64,000 bases of DNA from CAYSWH01 sp964434775 (GCA_964434775.1 CAYSWH010000001.1:1-64000), one strand, 5' to 3'. Counted from the stretch's first letter, positions 41,610-50,010 are shown. Notes: generated by a model from the letters alone, not told the origin. Numbers and translations: made by a program.

Positions 41610-42073
41610 TGGTGGAGATGGGGGGAGTTGCACCCCCGTCCAGCCGGTTTTTTTGAAACAAGTTTTTTCAGACTGAGTCCATAGACTGTTTATCTCTTCC
41701 TACCGACGTCTATAACAGACAAATCAATCGGTCGATAGATCAAGCTTGATACTTCTTTTGACCGCTAATCAAAATCAAAAAAAGGTGCTTGTTAATTAAG
41801 TATGAATGAAGTCGTTAGGAGCCAAGCACACCCCTAATCAAACTTCTAAAGTTCCAATTCAAACTTAATCTAAAGAGTTATCTCTTCATTGATTAAGCGA
41901 ATTGTGGAACTCCATCGTGTACAGGCTGCAAAAGTTTTTCTGCATATTCCTCTACACGATTTACAAAGCTGTTATTCTTTGCACTTATAATAGTTTGTAA
42001 TCTATAAGGAAGACTACCAACCACTCAGCACTTGTAACAAATTAACCGGCTGTCAATCTACCACGACATCCCC
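41610..42073 (-). ncRNA. ssrA: tmRNA (transfer-messenger RNA)
   Basis: Rescues stalled ribosomes. The 5' end GGGGATGTCG (from 42073) pairs its first seven bases with CATCTCC before the 3' ACCA (41610-41613), and the 3' part has the T-arm sequence GGGGGTGCAACTCCCCC, a tRNA-Ala-like end with encoded CCA. The resume frame begins at GCA (41982), encodes 29 residues starting AKNNSFVNRV and ending GVPQFA, and stops at TAA (41893-41895). Pseudoknot-rich sequence follows. At about 464 nt it is long. The tag ends in FA, not the common LAA; the resume codon is assigned by inspection. Confidence 0.92.
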
Positions 42074-42120
42074 GTGTTTTAACCTAAGGATTATGGATTT
42101 TCCTAATCAATAGTAGGGCA

Positions 42121-42150
42121 AGTATGTGTGAAAAAATAGGTTTTTGTCAA
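42121..42150 (-). promoter_or_regulatory. Probable tmRNA promoter
   Basis: On the minus strand TTGACA (42150-42145) and CATACT (42126-42121), spacer 18 bp. A start near 42114 would give a 5' leader of about 40 nt that RNase P would remove from the pre-tmRNA. Confidence 0.6.
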
Positions 42151-42342
42151 GGTATAATCAACAATAATTTAGTATTTCAATTTGAGATTGACCCTAACAA
42201 CAAAATTGGTGAGTCTGATGCGGCCAGAGCAAATAATATCTTGAACATTAGTTTTACCCCGCTGGAAAATGACACTCCGACACCTCCTCCGTCTGCCGGA
42301 CAACCTTCCACAAATGGAATTAAGGATGGGATAACAATTTAG
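42124..42342 (+). CDS. Hypothetical protein or 3' gene remnant
   Basis: 72-aa frame. From about residue 19 the sequence looks protein-like (NLVFQFEIDPNNKIGESDAA, then a PTPPPSAG tail), but the ATG lies within the tmRNA promoter on the other strand, so the start is doubtful. A strong terminator follows 37 bp after the stop. It may be the tail of a gene whose front was lost. Confidence 0.35.
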   Translation: MCEKIGFCQGIINNNLVFQFEIDPNNKIGESDAARANNILNISFTPLENDTPTPPPSAGQPSTNGIKDGITI

Positions 42343-42378
42343 ACCTTAATAGTATAATAAGTTTCGATTCCAAACCGG

Positions 42379-42404
42379 CCCGCACATTTTTGTGTGGGTT
42401 TTTT
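42379..42404 (+). terminator. Intrinsic terminator
   Basis: Seven-bp stem CCCGCAC/GTGTGGG (42379-42385 with 42392-42398), loop ATTTTT, then six T residues. It ends the unit at 42124-42342 and lies about 80 bp before the Nramp-like gene. Confidence 0.85.
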
Positions 42405-42485
42405 GTTAAACGATAAATCATATTTACAAAAATAATATCTTGGAATAAACTCTTATTTGTAAAAACAAAAATCTCAAATAATTAT

Positions 42486-43904
42486 ATGACAGAAAATACT
42501 GTTAATTCCAAACAAAAAGAATACAAGCCTTTTCCCAAGGCCATTTCACTCAAAAAACTATTGGGACCCAGTTTTATTATTCTAGCTCTTGGACTCGGTT
42601 CGGGGGAGGTTATTCTCTGGCCATATATGTCGGCTAATTATGGACTTGGCATTGCCTGGGGAGCTTTGATCGGTATTACTTTTCAATACTTTATCAACAT
42701 GGAAATTGAGAGGTACGCCTTAGTAAAGGGTGAAAGTGTTTTTGTCGGCCTGCAAAAGATAGTCAAATGGGCTCCGTTTTGGTTTATTCTATCTACCTTC
42801 ATCGGTTTTGGTATTCCGGGAATTGTTGCCGCTGCAGCTCAAGTTTTTGGCACCTTGGTTGGTTTTACTGAATTTAAGTGGATCGCCATCTTCTTTTTGG
42901 TTATCATCGGCTTAGTTTTAAGTACCGGAAAATCCGTTTACAACACCATGGAAAAAATTACCAAGACAGTCTTGCTTTTGGGTGTGCCATTTGTCTTTAT
43001 TTTGGCTGTCATTCTAAGTTCTCCGGGAGATTGGTCTGCTCTAGCTCAAGGTTTGGTTGGTCAAGGAGACGGTTACATGTTTTTACCTGAAGGGATTGTC
43101 ATTGCTAGTTTCTTGGCTGCTTTTGCTTACGCCGGAGCCGGGGGAAATCTCAACTTGACTCAATCAATTTATGTCAAAGAAAAAGGATACGGGATGGGTA
43201 AGTACTCTCAAAAAATTTCCGGACTTTTTGGAGGTAATAAACAAGAAGAAGTAAAACTGGAGGGAGAAAATTTCGAGATAAACGAGGAAAATCTGAGTAA
43301 TTTTAGAAGTTGGTGGAAACAGATTTCTACCGAACATTTGATAGTTTTTTGGACTATCGGTCTTATTTCCATGTGCATGTTGATGCTTTTATCGTTTACC
43401 ACCGTCTACGGACTTCCGGGAAATACCGAAAGTATTAACTTTGTGATCAACCAGGGAACAGTAATCGGTCAAAGACTCTTTCCGGCTATGGGTAGTGTCT
43501 TCCTATTTGTGGTTGGGGTTATGTTATTTCAAACTCAATTGGGCGTCCTTGATTCCACTTCCAGAATAATGTCAGAGAACTTTGCCCTGGCTAAATTGGA
43601 TAAGCAAAAAGGATCTAAAATTAATCTAAGTAAAATTTACTATGTTTTTTTGTGGGCTCAAATCGCTTTCGGAACGCTCTTTTTCTTATTTGATATCAAA
43701 GAACCCAAGGCCTTAATTATTCTGGCCGCCGTACTCAATGCCGTAGCTATGTTTGCACACGTTGGACTGGTGAATTGGATGAATCATAAAGTTTTGCCCA
43801 AGGAAGTCCAGGCCGGAATTTGGAGAAAAGCCTTAATGATCGTAATCTTCCTGTTTCTTGGCGGCTTCAGTTTGATTACCTTAATAGACAAACTATTCGG
43901 GTAA
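42486..43904 (+). CDS. Nramp-related membrane transporter
   Basis: 472 aa with about 11 transmembrane helices of the APC/Nramp fold: LLGPSFIILALGLGSGEVILWP (helix 1), SANYGLGIAWGALIGITFQ, and AFAYAGAGGNLNLTQSIYVKEKGYGM (helix 6). In true Nramp metal transporters helix 1 has DPGN and helix 6 has MPH; here these positions are GSGE and AGAGGN, so a manganese/iron substrate should not be assumed. A hydrophilic insertion of about 50 residues (about 243-290) separates helices 6 and 7. It resembles the Nramp-related group without canonical ligands. Single gene after a terminator. Confidence 0.82.
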   Translation: MTENTVNSKQKEYKPFPKAISLKKLLGPSFIILALGLGSGEVILWPYMSANYGLGIAWGALIGITFQYFINMEIERYALVKGESVFVGLQKIVKWAPFWFILSTFIGFGIPGIVAAAAQVFGTLVGFTEFKWIAIFFLVIIGLVLSTGKSVYNTMEKITKTVLLLGVPFVFILAVILSSPGDWSALAQGLVGQGDGYMFLPEGIVIASFLAAFAYAGAGGNLNLTQSIYVKEKGYGMGKYSQKISGLFGGNKQEEVKLEGENFEINEENLSNFRSWWKQISTEHLIVFWTIGLISMCMLMLLSFTTVYGLPGNTESINFVINQGTVIGQRLFPAMGSVFLFVVGVMLFQTQLGVLDSTSRIMSENFALAKLDKQKGSKINLSKIYYVFLWAQIAFGTLFFLFDIKEPKALIILAAVLNAVAMFAHVGLVNWMNHKVLPKEVQAGIWRKALMIVIFLFLGGFSLITLIDKLFG

Positions 43905-44142
43905 AAACAAAAACCAATATCCAAACTACAGCATAACCCCGGTCTCCATTTTTGAAGAACCCAGACAAAATATCGATGTAGCGGAACCCCTGTGATTCCA
44001 ATTTGAAATCTGTAGAGGAAAGCTCCTGCTTTCCATTTTAATCTACTACAAAATTTACAATGTTGTAAGCCGCAATCAAGTAATCACCAAACGAAAAACC
44101 CGATGTAGCGACAGGCCTGCCCCGCCATGATAGCAAATTAAA
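43905..44142. other. Intergenic region with degenerate short repeats
   Basis: No gene. Two related stretches, GATGTAGCGGAACCCCTG (about 43974) and GATGTAGCGACAGGCCTG (about 44101), look like decayed copies of a short palindromic repeat. The rest is AT-rich and featureless. Confidence 0.4.
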
Positions 44143-44384
44143 GTCTATCCGAACATAACCCATAAACCTGTCACGGTGAACTTGTTTCGGAATCTCTTTC
44201 GAAGATAGATCCTGAAATAATAATTATCATTCCGAACTTGTTTCGGAATCCGGTTTTGAATGGGATCCTGAAATAAATTCAGGATGACGGGTCGTTTTTG
44301 GTTTTCAGGATGACGAGTTTGCAAATTCAGGATGACGGGTCGGTTTTGGTTTTCAGGATGACGAGGTTGCAAATTCAGGATGAC
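44143..44384 (+). repeat. MITE-like intergenic repeat, copy 4 with internal tandem duplication
   Basis: Left end of the family (CTATCCGAACATAACCC, then CCTGTCACGG) with the GGATGACGGGTCG..GGTTTTCAGGATGACGA unit of about 50 bp present twice in tandem. It lacks the right-hand ACTTGGTAAGTGACGG..GGCTATA segment, so it is truncated. The minus-strand open frame across it (44145-44387) is low-complexity translation of the repeat. Confidence 0.85.
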
Positions 44385-44506
44385 CAATAACGTTTCTTGT
44401 TAAAATTAGGAGATAGAACTAACGCCCGCCAATCTTGAATTTTGAGCTGACAAACAATAGACATGTTGCAAAAACTATTTTTTGTGACTATTCATTGAGG
44501 ATAATT

Positions 44507-44630
44507 TTGAGTTAAGCGACAAGTCTAATATAATCATTTTCCCCACTCGGGGGAAACGGCCGAAGGCCAAGGGGGTGGGGAGTGCCGACGAAATTGCCGA
44601 ATTACTCTAAAAAGCACTAAAAAAGGCACG
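44507..44630 (+). other. GC-rich structured element behind a promoter-like sequence, candidate small RNA
   Basis: TTGAGT (44507-44512) and a perfect TATAAT (44529-44534) with a 16-bp spacer precede an unusually GC-rich stretch. Possible pairings: CCCCAC (44541-44546) with GTGGGG (44575-44580), alternatively TTTCCCC with GGGGGAAA, an inner GGCC-GAA-GGCC hairpin, and GTGCC (44582-44586) with GGCAC (44625-44629). No T-rich terminator is seen. It could equally be a palindromic repeat at the end of the convergent XpaC operon. Confidence 0.35.
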
Positions 44631-44649
44631 GGAATCCGCAAACATAATT

Positions 44650-45258
44650 TCAGTCCAAACTACTCTTGTTTTCCGCCTCTAGTTTGGTCTCCATTAACTT
44701 CATATCTACCTCAAAACTGGTCAAATCGGACTTGATACCTTTACGGTAATAATTTTCCAGAGACTTTTCAATTTTACTTAATAGTTTCTCAAAATCTGCC
44801 AAAACTTGGCCTTGTCTGTCGTAACTAACAGTAGTATGAGAAGCTAATTCTAAATACTTTTCCAGCATAGTATCTAAATTTTTGAATAATTTGTTTACAT
44901 CTCTTAGTAAAGTTGAGGCGTTAACGTCATCACTTAAGACCTGCACCACGTTCTGACCCAAATCCAAAATCTTTTGAAGTCTTTGCTTGATTTCATTCTG
45001 ACTCACTTTTTTCTGTTTTTCCTGCAAACCCAACAGTAAATCACTAGTCTCCTGCACCCTGCCTTGTAATTCTTCCGGTAAATTCTCAAAATTTAGTTTA
45101 ACTCCTTGCGGTCTATAGGTAAGCAACTTTACTCCCAAATAAATTCCCAAGCCTGCGACTCCTGATAGAAAAAGTGGAAACTCCAAAGCTGCGAACCCTG
45201 CAATGGCCCCTACCCCTCCCAAAGTAGCCAATATTTCATTTTGATAAGATTTTTTCAT
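44650..45258 (-). CDS. XpaC-like membrane protein
   Basis: 202 aa: two adjacent hydrophobic segments near the N-terminus (about 9-25 and 28-46, GGVGAIAGFAALEFPLFLSG..), then an entirely helical, coiled-coil-like region. This layout and its position in an operon with TelA match the XpaC (5-bromo-4-chloroindolyl phosphate hydrolysis) family, whose historical name does not describe its function. XpaC and TelA are commonly neighbours and are linked to envelope stress or toxic-anion tolerance. It is the last gene of a minus-strand operon that starts at 49506. Confidence 0.75.
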   Translation of the reverse strand: MKKSYQNEILATLGGVGAIAGFAALEFPLFLSGVAGLGIYLGVKLLTYRPQGVKLNFENLPEELQGRVQETSDLLLGLQEKQKKVSQNEIKQRLQKILDLGQNVVQVLSDDVNASTLLRDVNKLFKNLDTMLEKYLELASHTTVSYDRQGQVLADFEKLLSKIEKSLENYYRKGIKSDLTSFEVDMKLMETKLEAENKSSLD

Positions 45259-45272
45259 AACCTTGGTTTTAG

Positions 45273-45413
45273 TTAATATTTTTGGAGTAATTTTTGGTGA
45301 AAACGTCTAAAGTGAGGATAACTTCCTTTAAACCCGGATGATCTTAGTTTGGGTGCAAGAATCTTTTTTAGAGCTTGATTCATTTTTTCTCGCACTTCCT
45401 TTCTTTCAGACAT
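45273..45413 (-). CDS. Truncated DUF4304-like small protein
   Basis: 46 aa, MSERKEVREKMNQALKKILA..GFKGSYPHFRRFHQKLLQKY. The segment with GFKGSYPHFRR matches the beginning of DUF4304-like proteins as I remember them, which are about 110 aa or more. Here it ends 14 bp before the XpaC start, so only the N-terminal part exists. It fits exactly between the VWA gene and xpaC on the same strand and may be translated in that operon. Function unknown; it may be a remnant. Confidence 0.45.
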   Translation of the reverse strand: MSERKEVREKMNQALKKILAPKLRSSGFKGSYPHFRRFHQKLLQKY

Positions 45414-45431
45414 CCTGCTTTATCCAAAAAA

Positions 45432-47096
45432 TTAATTATACCCTTTGGCTTTACGAAAGGCCTCTACCAAGTCTTCTCTGCCGTCAAAAACCCTGCCGGA
45501 TGTGACCTCTACAATTTTATCCAGCTGCCCCTCTTCTGCCTGTCCGAACATAATAGGAAAAACCGGAATATCTTGATTGCTCGAAAGTTGATCAAGAGCC
45601 TCTTCATTGGCTGACCTGCCGTCAGTCATCAGAATCACCGCCGGAAAGTACTCAGTAATACCCTCCTCTTCTTCGATTATTTCAAAAGCTTCTAAAAGCG
45701 GAGAATACATGTCGGTACCGCCCCCGGCCTGTAATCCGGTTATTGTAAGGTTAAAATCCCGAATAGTCTGTTCCTCATTTCCTTCAAATCTTCTAGGTTC
45801 CATAACTTCGTTATTAAAGGGTATGACAATACTAATATCCCTAGGCGAAGCTTGCAGAAAGTATTGCTTGGCCGACTGCTGATTAGCGATTGTCTGCATG
45901 GCTTTTTTGAGGTTGTTAAGACCGTTTCCCTGCATACTGCCGGATACATCAATAACGTAGACTGTTAGGGAAGGCTTTCTCAAAGAAATTTGATACAAAT
46001 TTAGCATTTCTTCGATTACTTCCTTGGTCGGATATCTCAAGGTAACAAAAGGAATCTCAGATTTTATCCCCCACTCGGATTTAAAAACACTACTCAAATT
46101 ATTCTGATTGACATCAACGTTTAGACCTAAGCTGGTACGCCTGCCTTTGGATAAGAGATCATTGGAGACACGCTCGGATAATAAAAATTCCTGCAATTTT
46201 AAAAAGGCCTCTTCTTTCTTATCCTCACCTTTGTCCAAATAAGCGAGTGGGCTGTCGGCCACCACCATACCGTCTTCCAAATAAATTGCCTGTAAAGGTT
46301 CTTTTCCTTGCTTTACCAGCTCTTGATTGGTTTCGATAACGAGAGCTTCATAGTTAATCATGGCATCCAAAGTATCATACTCCTCCAAAAATAAATCTTT
46401 GAGCCAACCCGAACTACCCGAACTCCGATTTACCAGATTTAGCAAGGCTCTGGTCTGATCCTGAACTGCAGTTTTTTCCAAGTCTTGAACGGTTAAAACA
46501 TCCTCAGTCTCAGCAAAGGCCTGGAGAAAGGCCAAATAACCTGATAAACCGGAATTGGATTGTGTGGCATTGGTCATAGCCATCTTAAATTCGTTTTGGC
46601 TAAGTGCAGTCAGTAACTCCTCCACTTTGATACTATTATCATCTGTCCAACCCAAGCTCTCTGCTCTTTCTTTCTTTAGTCCCAAGATTACCGGCGAACG
46701 GAGGATACTTTGATTATGTTTGAGGTTGGAATTGTCGGTTAAATTGAGAACCAGGCTACTAGCCGGCCAAACGGCATCAATTTCTCCTGTCTCCTGTCTA
46801 TTCAATTTTAGTAAAATATCCACGGACCCTAAATAATTCATTTCTACTTTGGCCCCTGTTTCTTCGTTAAATTCTTCAATCAACGGTTCCAGTGTCTCAT
46901 TTTCCGAGCCGGAGACAATTTGTAATTCTACCCCGTCAATCTCACTCTTAGTAAAAGGACTGTTTCCGTTTTCAGACTCGCCGAGAAATACCGAAACCAA
47001 GATTATCACAAAAATGATAAAAGAAGTAATCAGAAAGATCAGAGTGCCCAAGGCAATTAGAATTATTCGGTTGCTATTATTATGAGATTTTGCCAT
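45432..47096 (-). CDS. Substrate-binding plus von Willebrand factor A domain protein
   Basis: 554 aa: signal anchor (about residues 12-33), a periplasmic-binding-like domain (about 52-350; LQIVSGSENETLEPLIEEFN opens like an extracellular solute-binding protein, ends with LLSKGRRTSLGLN) and a C-terminal VWA domain with the complete MIDAS motif DVSGSM (Asp383), a Thr in GGTDMYSP and the later Asp in LMTDGRS. The fold pair suggests a surface sensor or adhesive ligand-binding protein. It is the third gene in an operon with TelA and a second solute-binding protein; the combination is described for bacterial TelA loci but its job is not understood. Confidence 0.88.
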   Translation of the reverse strand: MAKSHNNSNRIILIALGTLIFLITSFIIFVIILVSVFLGESENGNSPFTKSEIDGVELQIVSGSENETLEPLIEEFNEETGAKVEMNYLGSVDILLKLNRQETGEIDAVWPASSLVLNLTDNSNLKHNQSILRSPVILGLKKERAESLGWTDDNSIKVEELLTALSQNEFKMAMTNATQSNSGLSGYLAFLQAFAETEDVLTVQDLEKTAVQDQTRALLNLVNRSSGSSGWLKDLFLEEYDTLDAMINYEALVIETNQELVKQGKEPLQAIYLEDGMVVADSPLAYLDKGEDKKEEAFLKLQEFLLSERVSNDLLSKGRRTSLGLNVDVNQNNLSSVFKSEWGIKSEIPFVTLRYPTKEVIEEMLNLYQISLRKPSLTVYVIDVSGSMQGNGLNNLKKAMQTIANQQSAKQYFLQASPRDISIVIPFNNEVMEPRRFEGNEEQTIRDFNLTITGLQAGGGTDMYSPLLEAFEIIEEEEGITEYFPAVILMTDGRSANEEALDQLSSNQDIPVFPIMFGQAEEGQLDKIVEVTSGRVFDGREDLVEAFRKAKGYN

Positions 47097-47229
47097 GAAA
47101 ATTTGATTAATTATTAATAGTAACTATGTCTGTAAAGCAGGCTATATTAATTTTGATAGGACAGAAAAGCAGGCTTTACCAAGTTAAAAACAATTCAAAA
47201 ACAATGTTTGTATTACTTTCTCAAAACCC

Positions 47230-48336
47230 TTATTTCTTCTCCACCACTTTATCTCTAAGTTCCTGTTCCAATTCATACATTTTTTCTTTAGCTTTAGCTC
47301 TTTGTTTACGTCCGTCATCAACAATTTCTCTGACTTCCTCAATACTACTCAAGAGATTTTTTTGTACGACTTCCAAGGTCTCAATTGAAATAATCCCTTT
47401 CTGCAGACTTCTGGCCACATCTGCCGAATTTTCTTTAAGCATTTCGGAGTTGCTTCTAAGAAGTTTGTCGGTGGTTTCATCCACTTTTTGCAGGTCTTCC
47501 AAAACAATTTGTTGATTATATAAACCTATAGCGATAGTTATGTGTCTCTTCCAAAGCGGTACGGTGTTAAGAATAGCACTTTGAATCTTGCCGGCCAATC
47601 CCTGGTCAGCTGACTTAATCATATTTATCTGAGGAAAACTTTGGATTGTACTGATCCTGGTAAGCTCCAAATCATGCAACCGATTCTCCAATTGATTGAC
47701 ATAATTTCGTAACTTCTGTACTTCTTGAGCTTTCATTTCGTCCTGGTCTGCTTGGTATTCGGCTTCTTTTTGTAGCAACTCTTTTTCCAGTTCCGCAAGT
47801 CTCTCTTGCCCGGCAAAGATTATCAGGTTCAGTTTGTGATAGTAATCCAGATTCTCTTTATAGAGTTCATCAAACATAATTATATCCCGGAGCATCATTT
47901 CGTACTGAGAATCCAGTTTTTCGGTTATCTGATTAATGTTGTGTTCAATGCTACTGTACTTGGCTTTGAATTGCTCTAATTTGTTAAAAAAGTAACCTAA
48001 TCCGGGAATCCCGGCCAAAAAACTTTGCTGAGTCCCTAGTAACGATTTTGGGTCTACCTTTTTGACTTCGACTGCCAATTCAGTCAATACGTCTCCGATC
48101 ATTCCGGCATCCTTGGTTCTGACTTTTTCCAAAACCTGAGAGGTAAAATCGCTAATGTCTTTTTGAGCTCCGACTCCGTAAGTAATGAGGGTGTTACTAT
48201 TCTCCGGGTCAAGAGTACCTTTGAGTTCTTCAATTTTTTCTTTGTCCTCCTTGGTCAAAGAACTGGGATCAACGGCTGATTTTTCTGTTAAGATTGATTT
48301 TTTGAGAGATACGGGATCTGTAGTAAGTGTGGACAT
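47230..48336 (-). CDS. TelA family toxic-anion resistance protein
   Basis: 368-aa soluble, almost completely helical protein. Family-typical sequence: SFLAGIPGLGYFFNKLEQFKAKY, then YEMMLRDIIMFDELYKENLDYYHKLNLIIFAG, LELTRISTIQSFPQINMI and NTVPLWKRHITIAIGLYNQQ, followed by a long coiled coil. TelA/KlaA proteins were found through tellurite resistance, but in most bacteria the natural function is probably envelope stress defence. It lies between two solute-binding protein genes in one minus-strand operon with xpaC. Confidence 0.92.
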   Translation of the reverse strand: MSTLTTDPVSLKKSILTEKSAVDPSSLTKEDKEKIEELKGTLDPENSNTLITYGVGAQKDISDFTSQVLEKVRTKDAGMIGDVLTELAVEVKKVDPKSLLGTQQSFLAGIPGLGYFFNKLEQFKAKYSSIEHNINQITEKLDSQYEMMLRDIIMFDELYKENLDYYHKLNLIIFAGQERLAELEKELLQKEAEYQADQDEMKAQEVQKLRNYVNQLENRLHDLELTRISTIQSFPQINMIKSADQGLAGKIQSAILNTVPLWKRHITIAIGLYNQQIVLEDLQKVDETTDKLLRSNSEMLKENSADVARSLQKGIISIETLEVVQKNLLSSIEEVREIVDDGRKQRAKAKEKMYELEQELRDKVVEKK

Positions 48337-48429
48337 AAAATATTTGAAAATTAAAACAAAAAAAATTGGGGAATATTCTGAAAATTAAAAACTGCAATTT
48401 GCAAATTATGTATGAAAAACAAATAAATC

Positions 48430-49506
48430 TCAGATAAGGCTAATTACTTCTTCCATTACTTCTACTCTGGGCAGTGGTAAGAAGTTATTGACCTCACCGG
48501 CTATTCCATAATCTTTGTATCTTTGGTTGTCAATACTAACTCCGGTTTTTCTCAGCCCGTAGCCTTGCCAGGAGATTTCTCCAAATCTTTCTTCGTTTTG
48601 CAAAGCTGTCAGAAGTTTATCACCGTTTTCATCCAGTGAGATAAATTCATGCTCGGCCCACACGGTAGACTTTGGGTAGAGGGGAACTATTTCTTGAGCA
48701 CTGGCCGGTTCTTGATTAATAAGCTCAATGTATTGACTTTCATAGCCGACCACAAAGGGATAAGTGGATCTCCCCAGGGTTAGAAATTTCTCAAAGATAT
48801 CGCCGGAGGAAGAGTCCAAAAGTCCCATCTTAGCAAAAAAACTGCTCATTTCTTGACGCACCTCGGGAGTTAGGTCGTCCATGGTTACTGCCGAAGATTT
48901 TTGGGTAAAGGAGTTTAGAACCAAGGCACTAAATAAATTACCGGAACTGCTCTTGGAAGGATCAGTGGATGAAATGGTGATTTTCCCGCGTAACTCCGTA
49001 GCTCCGATATCCTGCCAAGTCTGATTGTTTTGAATTAATTGCAAAAGTTTATCAATGTCCAAAGTATGCACCCCTTCACTTTCGGTAACCAGACCCGCTT
49101 GTTTGAGATCCGGGATTAAGGATTGCCAGCTATAGACCACAATTGGAGAGAAAAAGATTGTTTCCGACTTAGCCTCCGGATTGTTATTTTTATAAAGCTC
49201 TAGGGCGATTTTGTTGGAAGGAAAGAGATAATTCATACCCTCAGCCGGCTCACTAACCATTTCGATAGACCCTTTCTTGTTTATCTCCACTTCCAAACCG
49301 TGATTTTCCTGAAAAATTCTTTGTACCTCCTCATCCTCAAAAAAACCTCTTTTCTCCCAGCCAAGATAACCTTTGACCAGCTCCGGCTCACCCCGAAAAA
49401 CCGTCCCGGACTCACCCCCGGCAAAACTCCGGTACAAAGCAAAACCAGCCATCCCGAGAATAATTGTTACTATGACAAACAGACCCAGATAGTTTTTTAA
49501 ATTCAT
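48430..49506 (-). CDS. Membrane-anchored extracellular solute-binding-like protein
   Basis: 358 aa with an N-terminal anchor (about 7-28) and a periplasmic-binding-like ectodomain: YLGWEKRGFFEDEEVQRIFQ, IFFSPIVVYSWQSLIPDLKQ, TELRGKITISSTDPSKSSSG and TYPFVVGYESQYIELINQ. The STDPSKSSSG and FVVGYESQ pattern is typical of type II solute-binding proteins. No permease or ATPase gene accompanies it, so it is probably a sensor or scavenging ligand binder instead of a transporter subunit. It is the first gene of the TelA operon; a separate binding-like domain is fused to VWA two genes downstream. Confidence 0.8.
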   Translation of the reverse strand: MNLKNYLGLFVIVTIILGMAGFALYRSFAGGESGTVFRGEPELVKGYLGWEKRGFFEDEEVQRIFQENHGLEVEINKKGSIEMVSEPAEGMNYLFPSNKIALELYKNNNPEAKSETIFFSPIVVYSWQSLIPDLKQAGLVTESEGVHTLDIDKLLQLIQNNQTWQDIGATELRGKITISSTDPSKSSSGNLFSALVLNSFTQKSSAVTMDDLTPEVRQEMSSFFAKMGLLDSSSGDIFEKFLTLGRSTYPFVVGYESQYIELINQEPASAQEIVPLYPKSTVWAEHEFISLDENGDKLLTALQNEERFGEISWQGYGLRKTGVSIDNQRYKDYGIAGEVNNFLPLPRVEVMEEVISLI

Positions 49507-49630
49507 ACCTGCTTACCTAACAGGGTTACCTAAAAAAGTCAATTAGTTTAATTATACGCTATAAAGAGTATTATTTTTTGAAGAAAGATAGTTTTTTCTT
49601 TTTAGGTCTTAATGCTTCCCATCTTCTTGG

Positions 49631-49757
49631 AGGAAGACCGTCACCCTGAACTCGTTTCAGGGTCTTTTCATTGTTACTCCAGGATCCACTCATTACTATA
49701 GAGATACCGAAACAAGTTCGCCGTGACAGGTTTATAGGTTATATTAGGATCGACTAT
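49631..49757 (-). repeat. MITE-like intergenic repeat, copy 5 (inverted, shortened)
   Basis: Inverted partial copy: CACCCTGAACTCGTTTCAGG palindrome, then GAAACAAGTTCGCCGTGACA, and the GATCGACTATA end. The GGATGAC-rich right half is missing. It lies upstream of the TelA operon promoter region. Confidence 0.75.
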
Positions 49758-49857
49758 AAAAAGAAGAAATAGTAATTCAATAATTTTCCAAATACATCTC
49801 TAATAAAAACATAATTAAAACCTTATCTCACTGTATCAATCAACAAGTAAATCCTAC

Positions 49858-50010
49858 ACTCCAAAATCCACCACCTCCATTTCCCGTAATCCGGAAAATG
49901 CCTTTCTCTTACACCTTGCCCAAGCCTCCAAATCACACTTCCTAATCACCGGCGACATAGACTTACTCGAACCCAAAACTTACAAAAATACCCAAATCCT
50001 CACACCATGA
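49858..50010 (+). pseudogene. Fragment of a PIN-domain toxin gene
   Basis: An open frame without a start encodes ISRNPENAFLLHLAQASKSH and FLITGDIDLLEPKTYKNTQI before a TGA at 50008-50010. This is the C-terminal part of PIN-type ribonuclease toxins (consensus RDPDDNxFLxLAxxxxADxIVTGDxDLL), with the typical acidic D in TGDIDLL; the first catalytic acids are lost with the missing N-terminus. No antitoxin gene is adjacent. I treat it as a decayed VapC-like remnant. Confidence 0.6.

Noticed and set aside
44145..44387. Minus-strand open frame with repeated VILNLQ units
   Set aside because: Low-complexity translation of tandem GGATGAC repeat units, no start context.
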